Source: Eggerthella timonensis (GTDB lineage: Bacteria; Actinomycetota; Coriobacteriia; Coriobacteriales; Eggerthellaceae). Taken from it: 64,000 bases of DNA. The stretch covers positions 2,590,539-2,654,538 of the forward strand of contig NZ_FXXA01000002.1 of assembly GCF_900184265.1 (NCBI RefSeq), in the 5' to 3' direction. The translations under genes and the position numbers were made by a program. Shown in pieces: positions 17,056-25,321 of the stretch; the stretch's first letter is position 1, and every line of letters begins with the position of its first letter. A model generated the notes under the pieces. That model did no database searches and was not told the DNA's origin. It worked only from the letters and a program-made list of their open reading frames with translations.

Positions 17056-20000
17056 CTATGCTTTCTCGATATCGACCAGGAACGCCTTGTACTCGGGAAC
17101 CCAGCAGTTCGGGTCGCCCACGTTCGGCGGCAGGTCGTTGACGATGTCGCCCGTGGCGAAATCGCCCGCCCAGCCGAAGTGGTGCGTCATGCCCACCTGG
17201 TGCACCGTCTCGCCGTTCACCTTGAACGGCTTGAAGCGCGGCGTCACCAGCGCCATGACCTCCACCGAGCCGCGGTTGTTGAACACGCGGACGCGCTCGC
17301 CGTTCTCGATGCCCTTCTCGGCTGCCAGCTCGACCGACATCTCGACGAACTGCTCGGGCATGGCCTCGTTGAGCGCGGGGCACGTGCGGGTCTGGCCGCC
17401 AGTCTGCCAGTGCTCGGTGACCGAGTAGGTGGTCACCGCGATGGGGTACTGGCTGCGGTCGCCGCGCTTGACCGACTCGAACTCGGCGAAGCGGACGCAC
17501 GGCGAGTTCTGCCGGCCGTTCATCTGGTTGTCGGCCGGGCTCTCGAAGGGCTCGTAGTGCTCGGGCAGCGGCCCGTCGCCCATGCCGTAGCTCTCCAGGC
17601 GCGCGTTCTGCTCCCACAGCATCATGAAGGCCTTGTTGTTCGGGGGAACCGGCGTGCCGTTGGACACGGCCACGAAGTCGCCGACGTCGTTTTGCACCCA
17701 CTTGTCGCCCGTCCACTCGACGAGCACCCGGTTCGGGTTCCAGGGCTTGCCCTCCATGTCGGCCGAGGCGCGGTTGTAGATGACGCGGCGGTTGAGCGGC
17801 CAGGCGAAGGAGAACTTCGGATGCAGGCCCAGCCCCGAGGGATCCTCGGTGTTGCGCCCGCCGGCGGCCTGCTCGGCCGGATCGAGCGGCGCGTCGTTGT
17901 TGGCCCAGAAGCCGGTGTAGATCCACATGCCGCAAGCCGTGGAGCCGTCGGCCTTGAGGTTCGCGAACGACGAGAGCAGCTCGGTCTTCGGGGCGGCCGA
18001 GGTCGTGTTGCACTCGGTGCCTTCGTACACGTAGCCGTTCAGGGCCCAGTTCACGGGGCGCGGATCGATCTTGCCGTCCACGTAGTAGTCCCACTTCGTG
18101 TTCAGAATGGGCTCGGGCGCCACGCCGCCTTCCTTCTTGTACACGTCGACGATGGCCGTCCACAGCACGTCGCAGATCTCGTAGTCGGGCTTGGCCTCTT
18201 CCCACGGCTCGACGGCCTGGAAGCGCCACTGCAGCCAGCGGCCCGAGTTCGCGATGATGCCGGGCTTCTCGTAGATGAGGGCCGCGGGCAGGAAGTACAC
18301 CGTGGTGTCGACGTCGGCCGGGTTCATGTCGGGGGCCTTCCAGAAGGTGGCGGACTCCGTCTCCACCCAGTCGGCCACCACGAGCCAGTCGAGGTTCGCC
18401 ATGGCGCGGCGCACGTTGCTCGCGTTCGGCGCCGAATGGCAGGGGTTCATGCCCCAGTTGAAGTAGCCCTTGATGACGCCTTGGCTCATGAGCTCGAACG
18501 AGCCGATGATGGAGTAGTCGGGGCTCTTCGGCACCTTCGGCCACCAGTCGTAGCCGTAGTCGTTGTCCACCGTGGCCGCGTCGCCGAACCACTCCTTGAG
18601 CGCGGAGACGATGAACTTCGGCTTGTTGGTGTAGTAGCCGTCGGAATAGGTTTCCTTCTCGCACCATTTGCGCAGAGACGGGGTGCCGTACTCGGTGGGC
18701 CAGTTCAGGTACCCGGGCTGGTTCGCCACGAGCATGCCCATGTCGGTGGCTCCCTGCACGTTCGGCTCGCCGCGCAGCGCGTTCACGCCGCCGCCGGCCA
18801 CGCCGACGTTGCCCAGCAGAAGCTGTAGGATGCCCATGGAGCGGCAGTTCTGCGCGCCGTAGGTGTGCTGCGTCTGGCCGAGGGCATACAGGATGGTGCC
18901 GGACTTGTCGGGAGCGCCCGTGGAGGCGTAGGTGGCGTACACCTTCTCCAGCAGGTCCTTGTCCATGCCGCACACGCTGGACACGGCGTCCAGGTCGTAG
19001 CGGGAGTAGTGCTTCTTCATCTGCTGGAACACGCACATCGGGTCCTGCAGGGTCATGTCGCGCTTCGGCACCTCGACGGTGGGAGGCGTGAACGCGGGCA
19101 CGCCCTCGGCCGCGGCCCAGGCGTAGGCGCCGCCCTCGGAGGTGTCCCATTCTTTCGTGGACTCGACCTGGTAGTGCCAGGTCTTCGCGTCGTAGGTGGC
19201 GCTGTCCTCGTCGAAGCCCGAGAAGATGCCCGCCTCCACGTCGAAGGAGTACTCCTCGTCGAGCAGGTAGGAGGCGTTCGTGTAGTTCAGCACGTACTCG
19301 TGCTGCCACAGGTCGTGCTCGATGATGTAGTTGAACAGGCCGCCGTAGAAGGCGATGTCGGTGCCCGAGCGGATGGGGCAGTAGATGTCCGCCATCTCGG
19401 CCGAGCGCGTGTAGCGCGGGTCGACGACGATCCACGTCGCGCCGTTATCGAGCGCCTTCTGCACCCACTTGGAGGACACGGGATGGTTCTCGACGTTGTT
19501 GGAGCCGATCGTCATGATGACGTCGGCGTTCTGCATGTCGCAATAGTGGTTCGTCATGGAACCGCGACCGAATGTTGCTGCCAGACCGGCAACCGTGGGG
19601 CTGTGTCAAACACGAGCCTGGTTGTCGATGGCTATCACCCCTAACGAGCGCATCATCTTGTTGATGAGGTACTCTTCCTCGGAGTTCTGCTGGCTGCCGC
19701 CCAGGCTGGCGATGCCGTGGCACCGGTTCACCGTGATGCCGTTGGCCACCGTCTCGAACGTCTCGTCGCGGGTCTTCTTGACCCACTTCGCGATCTCGGC
19801 GACGGCATCGTCCCAGGTGATGTCCTCCCACTCGGAGGCGCCGGGACGGCGCACCATCGGCTTGGTCCGGCGGTTCGGGTTCTTGATCACCTCGCGCGTG
19901 GCAGGATCCACCACGTTGCGCAGCTGGAACATCGTGGCGCCCTTCGGGCACAGACCGCCCTGGTTGATGGGGTGGTCGGGATCGCCTTCGATGTTCACCA

Positions 20001-20205
20001 GCTCGCCGTCGCGGGTGGAGCAGATCACGCCGCATCCGCCCGAGCAGTAGCAGCAGATGTTCGTGTACTCCTCCGTGTTCACGAGCTTCCAGTCGGCTGC
20101 GGGCTCGACGGCCAGCGCCTCCGACTGTGAGGACAGCTCGAACGCCATGGTAGTGGCGAACGCGGCACCGGCGGCTTTGAAGAAGCCCCTGCGTGACAGG
20201 TTCAT
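17056..20205 (-). CDS. fdhA: Formate dehydrogenase catalytic subunit, selenocysteine-containing
   Basis: 1049 aa including Sec. It oxidises formate to CO2 at a bis-MGD Mo/W centre outside the membrane. The start at 20205 has AAGGAG upstream and opens a twin-arginine signal (SRRGFFK). The [4Fe-4S] site uses Cys51 or 52, Cys54, Cys58 and Cys86. TGA at 19608-19606 is codon 200 in the context NQARV-U-HSPTVAGLAATFG, the classic formate dehydrogenase Sec site, and is followed by a recognisable bSECIS. Reading through joins two frames of 199 and about 849 codons into one full-length protein. It is first in fdhABIED, and selD starts divergently 455 bp away. Confidence 0.97.
19568..19608 (-). promoter_or_regulatory. 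bSECIS element of fdhA
   Basis: UGA at 19608-19606 is followed after 12 nt by the stem GTTGCC/GGCAGC (one G-U pair) enclosing loop GGTCT. From memory, stem position and loop closely match the E. coli fdhF element, whose GGUCU loop binds SelB. Confidence 0.9.
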
Positions 20206-20660
20206 GTCCTCGTTCTCCTTCCTTCTCGTCCGTTGAGAATCATGCCCGAGACCAGCGGGAGAACGTCGCCGAGGGCATGGGAGACGTCGTCCTGCTCGTG
20301 GTGCCGGATTGCATGGTGTGCCGGGACGGCAGCCCTCCACCGCCCGACGACCGCGATCTTAGCAAGCGCGCCAAGATGCGACGTAATCAGTTTCTGATGA
20401 TATGGGTCGTTTTATGCGCAAACGCTCAAGATTCATTCGTGGAATATTCGGTAAACGACACCCCGCCGGAAAAGCGGCAGAGCGAGCGGTCGCTTTCCCC
20501 TGGTGGGCGGCGACCCGTCTCCGGTAGACGGTACGTTTGAGGCACCGCTACGGTATCGACGAGCGGCGCGGATAACGCGTAGGCGGCAGGATGATCGACG
20601 GGTGCGCAGGACTGTTATACTGGATGCAGCAACCATCGCGTCCATGCGGAAGGAACGGCC
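20206..20660. other. fdhA-selD divergent intergenic region
   Basis: 455 bp without a gene. It contains the selD promoter (20613-20621) and an imperfect hairpin around 20468-20500 (GGAAAAGCG against CGCTTTCC). I see no clear -10/-35 for fdhA and no recognisable riboswitch. Confidence 0.5.
20613..20621 (+). promoter_or_regulatory. Extended -10 promoter of selD
   Basis: TGT-TATACT is an extended -10 (TGnTATAAT type), 39 nt before the selD ATG. There is no good -35, as expected for extended -10 promoters. The same form occurs upstream of selA. Confidence 0.5.
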
Positions 20661-21719
20661 ATGAGCGAGACCGAGCGCATACGCCTCACCCACCTCACCG
20701 AGAAGGGCGGTTGAGCGGCGAAGTGGGGTCCGGGCGACCTCGAAGAGATATTGAAGGACATCGCGCCGCCTCCCGACGCCGACCTGCTGCTGGGCTTCGA
20801 CACCTCCGACGACGCCGCCGTCTACCGGTTGAACGACGAGACGGCCGCCGTGCTGACGCTCGACTTCTTCACGCCGGTGGTGGACGATCCCTACGAGTTC
20901 GGCGCCATCGCCGCGGCGAACGCGCTGTCCGACGTGTTCGCCATGGGCGCGAAGCCGCTGACCGCGCTCAACATCCTCGCGTTCCCCTGCAGCCTCGGCA
21001 CCGACGTGGTGGGCGAGGTGCTGCGCGGCGGGGCAGACAAGGTGGCCGAGGCGGGCGCGTTCGTGGTGGGCGGCCACTCCATCGAGGACGACGAGCCCAA
21101 GTACGGGCTGTCGGTGTTCGGCACCGTGCACCCCGACCGCATCGTCAGAAACGGCGGGGCGCTGCCGGGCGACGTGCTGTTCTACACGAAGACCATCGGC
21201 TCGGGGCTCATGAACTCGGCGTTCCGCGCCGGGTTCGAGGACGACGAGGGCATGCGCCCCGTCATCGACTCCATGATGGAGCTCAACCGTGCGGGCGCCG
21301 AGGCGATGGCGAGCGTGCACGCGCATGCCGCCACCGACGTGACGGGCTTCGGGCTGGCGGGCCACCTCCACGAGATGCTCGACGCCTCGGGCGCCTCGGC
21401 CGAGCTCTTCTGGGACGACCTGCCCCTGTTCGAGGGCGCCTACGCGTACTCGTGCGACTTCTGCCGCCCCGCCAAGACGTTCGGCATCGTGGATTGGGCG
21501 CGCGCCTTCGTGGAGCAGGGCGCGCTCGACGACGAGGAGTTCGAGAACCGCATGGGCGTGCTGTGCGACCCGCAGACGTCGGGCGGCCTGCTCGTGGCCG
21601 TGGCGAGCGAGGAGGCCGACGCGTTCGCGGAGGCGTTCGTGCGCGCCGCCGGACGCCGCCCCGCGCTGATCGGGCGCGTGCGGGACGGAAAGAGCGGAAC
21701 CATCGCGATGCGCGCGTGA
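20661..21719 (+). CDS. selD: Selenide, water dikinase, selenocysteine-containing
   Basis: 352 aa including Sec. SelD makes selenophosphate from selenide and ATP, the donor for tRNA-Sec charging. The ATG at 20661 follows GGAAGGAA. An in-frame TGA at 20712-20714 (codon 18) sits in KGG-U-AAKWGPGDL, where SelD proteins carry the catalytic Cys or Sec before Ala-Lys. Downstream, GFDTSDDAAVYRL and TSGGLLVAV are family motifs. A hairpin GGGGTC-CGGGC-GACCTC begins 10 nt after the UGA. A start downstream of the UGA would remove the active site, so read-through is the only sensible model. The protein needs Sec to make Sec, a known autocatalytic arrangement. Confidence 0.95.
20712..20741 (+). promoter_or_regulatory. 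Candidate bSECIS of selD
   Basis: UGA at 20712-20714, then 10 nt, then a 6-bp stem GGGGTC/GACCTC (20725-20741, one G-U pair) with loop CGGGC containing Gs, as bacterial SECIS loops do. Confidence 0.6.
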
Positions 21720-21741
21720 GGATGTCCCAAAGGGCCCACGT

Positions 21742-21770
21742 GTCCCAAAGGGGCCAGGCCCCTTTGGGAC
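21742..21770 (+). terminator. selD terminator hairpin
   Basis: GTCCCAAAGGGGCC pairs with GGCCCCTTTGGGAC, a 14-bp arm that must open a few bases to form a loop, 22 nt after the selD stop. Its left half GTCCCAAAGGG is also repeated directly at 21724. No T-tract follows. Confidence 0.6.
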
Positions 21771-21794
21771 ATAACGGCGGACTGCATGCCTGCT

Positions 21795-21932
21795 GGACAA
21801 AAACGCGAGTTTTCTTTATCTTTTTTCCAGTATAATCTAAACTTCGACGCTTTGACCTCGGGTTATTGGAGCCGCCCGCGACCGAGGCTCGCTACAGGGT
21901 AGAAAATCTAGAGAAAACCCGCGTTTTTGTCC
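21795..21932. repeat. Intergenic 138-bp element with 21-bp inverted arms
   Basis: The arms at 21795-21815 and 21912-21932 match inverted at 20 of 21 positions (core ACAAAAACGCG). Inside are a consensus TATAAT (21831-21836) and potential hairpins CCTCGG/CCGAGG and GAGCC/GGCTC. It lies between the convergent ends of selD and the activase gene. It could be a mobile remnant or encode a small RNA of about 90 nt. Confidence 0.55.
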
Positions 21933-21951
21933 ATGACCTTCACCATAATGG

Positions 21952-22713
21952 TTATCGGACGGACATCGCCAGCAGCGCGGCGCCCACCGCGCCGGCATAG
22001 CGCGCCCGCGCGTCGGTGGCCACGGGCGAGCCGAGGCGCACTCCCAAGCGCTCGACGAAGTACCCGTTCTCGCACAGGCCGCCCGTCAGGTAGTACGGCG
22101 CGCCCTTGCCCTGCGCCGCGAGCACCGACACCCTCTCCACCACCGACTCGATCACGCCGTACGCGATGTCCTCGCGGGGCGTGCCGGTGCCGATGAGGCT
22201 GATGACCTCGGATTCCGCGAACACCGTGCACATGGACGAGATGGACGTGGGAGCGCCCGCCTGCGCGAGGCGCGCGAGCTCTCCCTGGCTGACGCCGAGG
22301 CGGTTCGCCATGACCTCGAGGAACTTGCCCGTGCCGGCCGAGCACTTGTCGTTCATCGCGAACTTCGCCACCTTGCCGCCGCGCAGCACGATGACCTTCG
22401 TGTCCTGGCCGCCCACGTCCACCACGGTGCCCTCGCCTCCGAACAGGAAACCGGCGCCCTTGCCGTGGCAGGTGATCTCGGTGACCACGCGGTTCGCGTA
22501 GGGAACGGCGACGCGCCCGTAGCCGGTGGCCACGCAGGGCGCGTCGAGCGGGTCGAAGCCCCGGGCGCGCAGCTGCTCGGCCAGGCGCTCGGCTGCGTCC
22601 ACGCTGCTGTACCCCGTCGGGCACACGAACGTCGCGACGAGCTCGCAGCCCTCGAGCACCGCAGCTTTCGCCGCCGTGCTGCCTATGTCGATGCCGATAG
22701 CGGGCATGGGCAA
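21952..22713 (-). CDS. ATP-dependent activase of the HgdC/BadF family
   Basis: 253 aa. An ASKHA-fold ATPase with a [4Fe-4S] cluster that passes low-potential electrons to 2-hydroxyacyl-CoA dehydratase or double-cubane proteins. IGIDIGSTAAK is the phosphate loop; DKCSAGTGKFLE and SISSMCTVFAESEV carry the cluster cysteines; VVDVGGQDTKVI is the second nucleotide motif. Its likely partner is the HgdB-like protein at 25322-26596, four genes upstream on the same strand. No acyl-CoA transferase or dehydratase alpha/beta pair is present, so hydroxyacid fermentation is unlikely. Confidence 0.9.
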   Translation of the reverse strand: MPMPAIGIDIGSTAAKAAVLEGCELVATFVCPTGYSSVDAAERLAEQLRARGFDPLDAPCVATGYGRVAVPYANRVVTEITCHGKGAGFLFGGEGTVVDVGGQDTKVIVLRGGKVAKFAMNDKCSAGTGKFLEVMANRLGVSQGELARLAQAGAPTSISSMCTVFAESEVISLIGTGTPREDIAYGVIESVVERVSVLAAQGKGAPYYLTGGLCENGYFVERLGVRLGSPVATDARARYAGAVGAALLAMSVR

Positions 22714-22857
22714 GATCCTTTCATTTTCTCTCTTGGCGCGGAGAAGAGCGTGCCTATCGCGCGGCGCATCGGAGCCGATGAGAGAACCCGCAGGTCGTCT
22801 CAGCGGCGCGGATGCGCCGCGGCGCCCACGTCCTCCTCCAAGCCAGGGGGCGTCGGC

Positions 22858-23097
22858 CTAGTACAGCTCCACCTCGTGCACGGCCTCGTACGCGAGCGCG
22901 CCGTCGGCGAAGGCGGCGAGCAGCGCGTCGCGTTCCTCGGCGGGAACGCACCAGGCGAGGCCGCAGCCGGCGGATATCTCGGACGGTATGGGGATCATCC
23001 TGCCTGGGAAGCCCGCCTCGCGGGCAGCGGCCTCAACGGCCATCGCATCGCTCGTGGACGCGAACGTCACCACGGCTTTCGGCGTCTTTCTGCGCAC
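22858..23097 (-). CDS. DUF3343 (putative Se/S carrier-like) protein
   Basis: 79 aa cytoplasmic protein. The short alpha/beta fold ends with a conserved cysteine in SEISAGCGLAWCVP. DUF3343 is described in Pfam as a putative Se/S-carrier-like domain and tends to occur near selD and yedF. It starts 3 nt after the cysteine desulfurase stops, so a hand-off of persulfide or selenide from that enzyme is plausible. The biochemical role is not established. A second copy occurs at 25016. Confidence 0.75.
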   Translation of the reverse strand: MRRKTPKAVVTFASTSDAMAVEAAAREAGFPGRMIPIPSEISAGCGLAWCVPAEERDALLAAFADGALAYEAVHEVELY

Positions 23098-23100
23098 GGC

Positions 23101-24243
23101 TCACGCCTCCTCGGCGATGGCGGCCACGGCGGCGATGCCGGCGTCCACCTCGTCTTCGGCGTTGAAGCTGCTGAAGCTGAACCGCACCGCGCCCTGGTTC
23201 TGGGTGCCCAGCGCCTCGTGCATGAGCGGCGCGCAGTGGGCGCCGGCGCGCGTGCAGATGCCGAACTCGGCGTTGAGCGCATCGCCCACCGCCGCGGAGT
23301 CCAGCTCGCCCACGTTGAGCGCCACGATGCCGCAACGACCCGCGTCGCCGCCCCCTCCCAGCACCCGCACGCCCTCGATGCCGCGCACGCCGCGCTCGAA
23401 CCGCTCGGCCAGGGCCCGCACCCGCGCGCCCATCTCCTCGACGCCGCGCTCCTCGATGTAGGCGAGCCCCGCGCCCAGGCCGGCGATGCCGTGGGCGTTG
23501 AGCGTGCCCGCCTCCAGCCGCTCGGGCATGCGCACGGGGTGGCGCCGGTCGTAGCTGTGCACGCCTGAGCCGCCCACCTTGAGCGGCTCCACGTCCACGC
23601 CCTCCGCCACGGCGAGGCCGCCCGTGCCCTGCGGGCCGTACAGGCTCTTGTGCCCCGTGAACGCCACGAGGTCGAGCCCGTCGCGCCCCATGTCGATGGG
23701 CACGACGCCGGCCGTCTGGGCGGCGTCCACCAGCAGCAGCACGCCGCGCTCGCGGCAGATGCGGGCGATGCGGGCGATATCGTACACGTCGCCCGTCAGG
23801 TTCGAGGCGTGGGTGACGACCGCGAGGCGCACGTTCGGCTCGAGCGCCGCGTCGAGCGCTTCGTAGTCGAGCGCCCCGCGCGCGTCGTGCGGCACCACGG
23901 TCAGCTTGCATCCGCGCTCGTCGACCGCGCGGTACAGCGGGCGCAGCACCGAGTTGTGCGACGCGGCCGTGGTCACGAGCGCATCGCCCGGGCGCACGAG
24001 CCCGTTGACGGCCGTGTTGAGCGCCTCGGTGGCGTTGCCGGCGAACGCCACGCGCGCAGGATCGCCCGCGCCGAACAGGCGCGCGAGCTGCTGGCGCGCA
24101 CGGAACACGGCATAGCCCGCGTCGAGGGACGCCTCGTGCACGCCGCGGCCCACGCCGCCGAACCCGTTGATGGCGCGCGCCACCGTCTCGGCCACCGCCG
24201 GCGGCTTGGATGCGGTGGTGGCCGCGTTGTCGAAGTAGATCAT
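23101..24243 (-). CDS. Cysteine desulfurase / selenocysteine lyase-type PLP aminotransferase (EF2568-like family)
   Basis: 380 aa class V PLP enzyme. The start at 24243 (MIYFDNAATT) is the usual N-terminus of the family. AFTGHKSLYGPQGTGGL carries the PLP lysine, SNLTGDVYDIARI lies in the core, and RAGAHCAPLMHEALGT contains the presumed reactive Cys. It would release sulfur or selenium from (seleno)cysteine. It sits between yedF and DUF3343, and this trio with selD is a known conserved neighbourhood, favouring a selenium role over general Fe-S assembly. Confidence 0.88.
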   Translation of the reverse strand: MIYFDNAATTASKPPAVAETVARAINGFGGVGRGVHEASLDAGYAVFRARQQLARLFGAGDPARVAFAGNATEALNTAVNGLVRPGDALVTTAASHNSVLRPLYRAVDERGCKLTVVPHDARGALDYEALDAALEPNVRLAVVTHASNLTGDVYDIARIARICRERGVLLLVDAAQTAGVVPIDMGRDGLDLVAFTGHKSLYGPQGTGGLAVAEGVDVEPLKVGGSGVHSYDRRHPVRMPERLEAGTLNAHGIAGLGAGLAYIEERGVEEMGARVRALAERFERGVRGIEGVRVLGGGGDAGRCGIVALNVGELDSAAVGDALNAEFGICTRAGAHCAPLMHEALGTQNQGAVRFSFSSFNAEDEVDAGIAAVAAIAEEA

Positions 24244-24278
24244 AGCTCCACGGTCCTTGTCCTCGCGCGTCTTCGACC

Positions 24279-24893
24279 CTACGGGCGGACGATGCCGCGC
24301 GCGTTCGCCTGCTTCTCCACGATCACGTACATGTTCGTGGCCTCGCCTACTTCCAGCTGCTCGGCCAACCCGTAATGGTTCAGGCACGTGCCGCAGCTCA
24401 TGACCTCCACGCCGGCCTCGGCCAGCGCGCGCAGGTCGTCGAGCGACGAGGAGCCGGCGCACGCCAGCTTCACGCCGCCGTTGTACATGAGCACCGTTTC
24501 CGGCAGCTCGTCGAGCTGGGTGAGGGCGAACACGAAGCCCTTCATGAGCACCGCCCCCAGCTCGTCGTCGCCCGACCCCATGAACTCGGACGGGATCACC
24601 GCCACGACGCCGCCCGTCGGGGTCGCCTGGACGGCCGGGCACGCGGCGTCTTGGGCAGCCGCAGCCGCGACGCTCGCCGCGCCCTTCGCGAACGTCACCG
24701 CGAACGTCGACGCCCCGCGCTCCTCGCCGGACGCCTCCACCTTGAGCGTCTTGCCGAGCGCCTCGAGGTTGTGCACCGCGGTCTCGTTGTCAACGAGCAC
24801 TTCGAGCACGCCCTCCCCCATGGCCGCGAGCGCCTTCTTGGCGCGCACCACGGGAAGCGGGCACGCCTGGCCCCGCGCGTCGATTCTCTCCAT
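24279..24893 (-). CDS. yedF: YedF-type selenium-metabolism sulfurtransferase-like protein
   Basis: 204 aa in two domains. Residues 1-75 are TusA/SirA-like with the signature GQACPLPVVRAKKAL (Cys in CPLP). Residues 100-204 are DsrE-like with VMSCGTCLNHYGL. This fusion is the family annotated as selenium metabolism protein YedF, which co-occurs with SelD. The start at 24893 has AAGGGA upstream. It would carry persulfide or perselenide; its exact reaction is unknown. Confidence 0.88.
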   Translation of the reverse strand: MERIDARGQACPLPVVRAKKALAAMGEGVLEVLVDNETAVHNLEALGKTLKVEASGEERGASTFAVTFAKGAASVAAAAAQDAACPAVQATPTGGVVAVIPSEFMGSGDDELGAVLMKGFVFALTQLDELPETVLMYNGGVKLACAGSSSLDDLRALAEAGVEVMSCGTCLNHYGLAEQLEVGEATNMYVIVEKQANARGIVRP

Positions 24894-25015
24894 CGCGATC
24901 CCTTCTTTCTCCGTCGTGCCCTTCGGCTCGCGCCGCAGGGGCTCCTTCGACTCCGACCTGCGGCCGCCGCCCGTGACGGCGAATCCCGGGCGGCCTCCGC
25001 TTGTGACGGCGCCTG

Positions 25016-25312
25016 TCAGCAAAACGTATCGCGCCGCGCGTTGAGCTGGCGCGGCAGCCGGGCGACTCCTTCGAGCGGGATGCCCTCCTCCTGCGCGAGG
25101 CGCTCGAGCAGCTCCACGTCGTCGCACGACGCAAGCAGCGACACCCCGCAGGATGCGCGCGCGGCGCGGGGTGTGGGCGATATGCGCACCGTGCGCCCCG
25201 CATCGCGCGCCGCTTCGTACAGCCGCCAACCGTCGGTATGGCTCGAGAACAGGATATAGCAATCCACGGGCCGCGGGCCCTCGTTCACCGTATCGGCAGC
25301 GTCTTGTTGCAC
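25016..25312 (-). CDS. DUF3343 (putative Se/S carrier-like) protein, second copy
   Basis: 98 aa. Same family as the protein at 22858 but divergent: the conserved cysteine lies in RASCGVSLLASCDD, and a basic C-terminal extension ends in Cys (RRDTFC). It starts 9 nt after the HgdB-like gene stops and is 122 nt upstream of yedF. Two different DUF3343 copies in one operon suggest non-redundant carriers or a heteromeric arrangement. Confidence 0.7.
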   Translation of the reverse strand: MQQDAADTVNEGPRPVDCYILFSSHTDGWRLYEAARDAGRTVRISPTPRAARASCGVSLLASCDDVELLERLAQEEGIPLEGVARLPRQLNARRDTFC

Positions 25313-25321
25313 TGATCCGCC

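Noticed and set aside
16042-18828. Long plus-strand frame (928 codons) over fdhB/fdhA
   Set aside because: Composition-driven shadow of GC-rich genes on the opposite strand; low-complexity Arg/His/Ala/Val-rich with no domain.
17056-20205. fdhA as two separate genes split at TGA 19608
   Set aside because: Both parts are one formate dehydrogenase; the TGA is in the canonical Sec context with a bSECIS.
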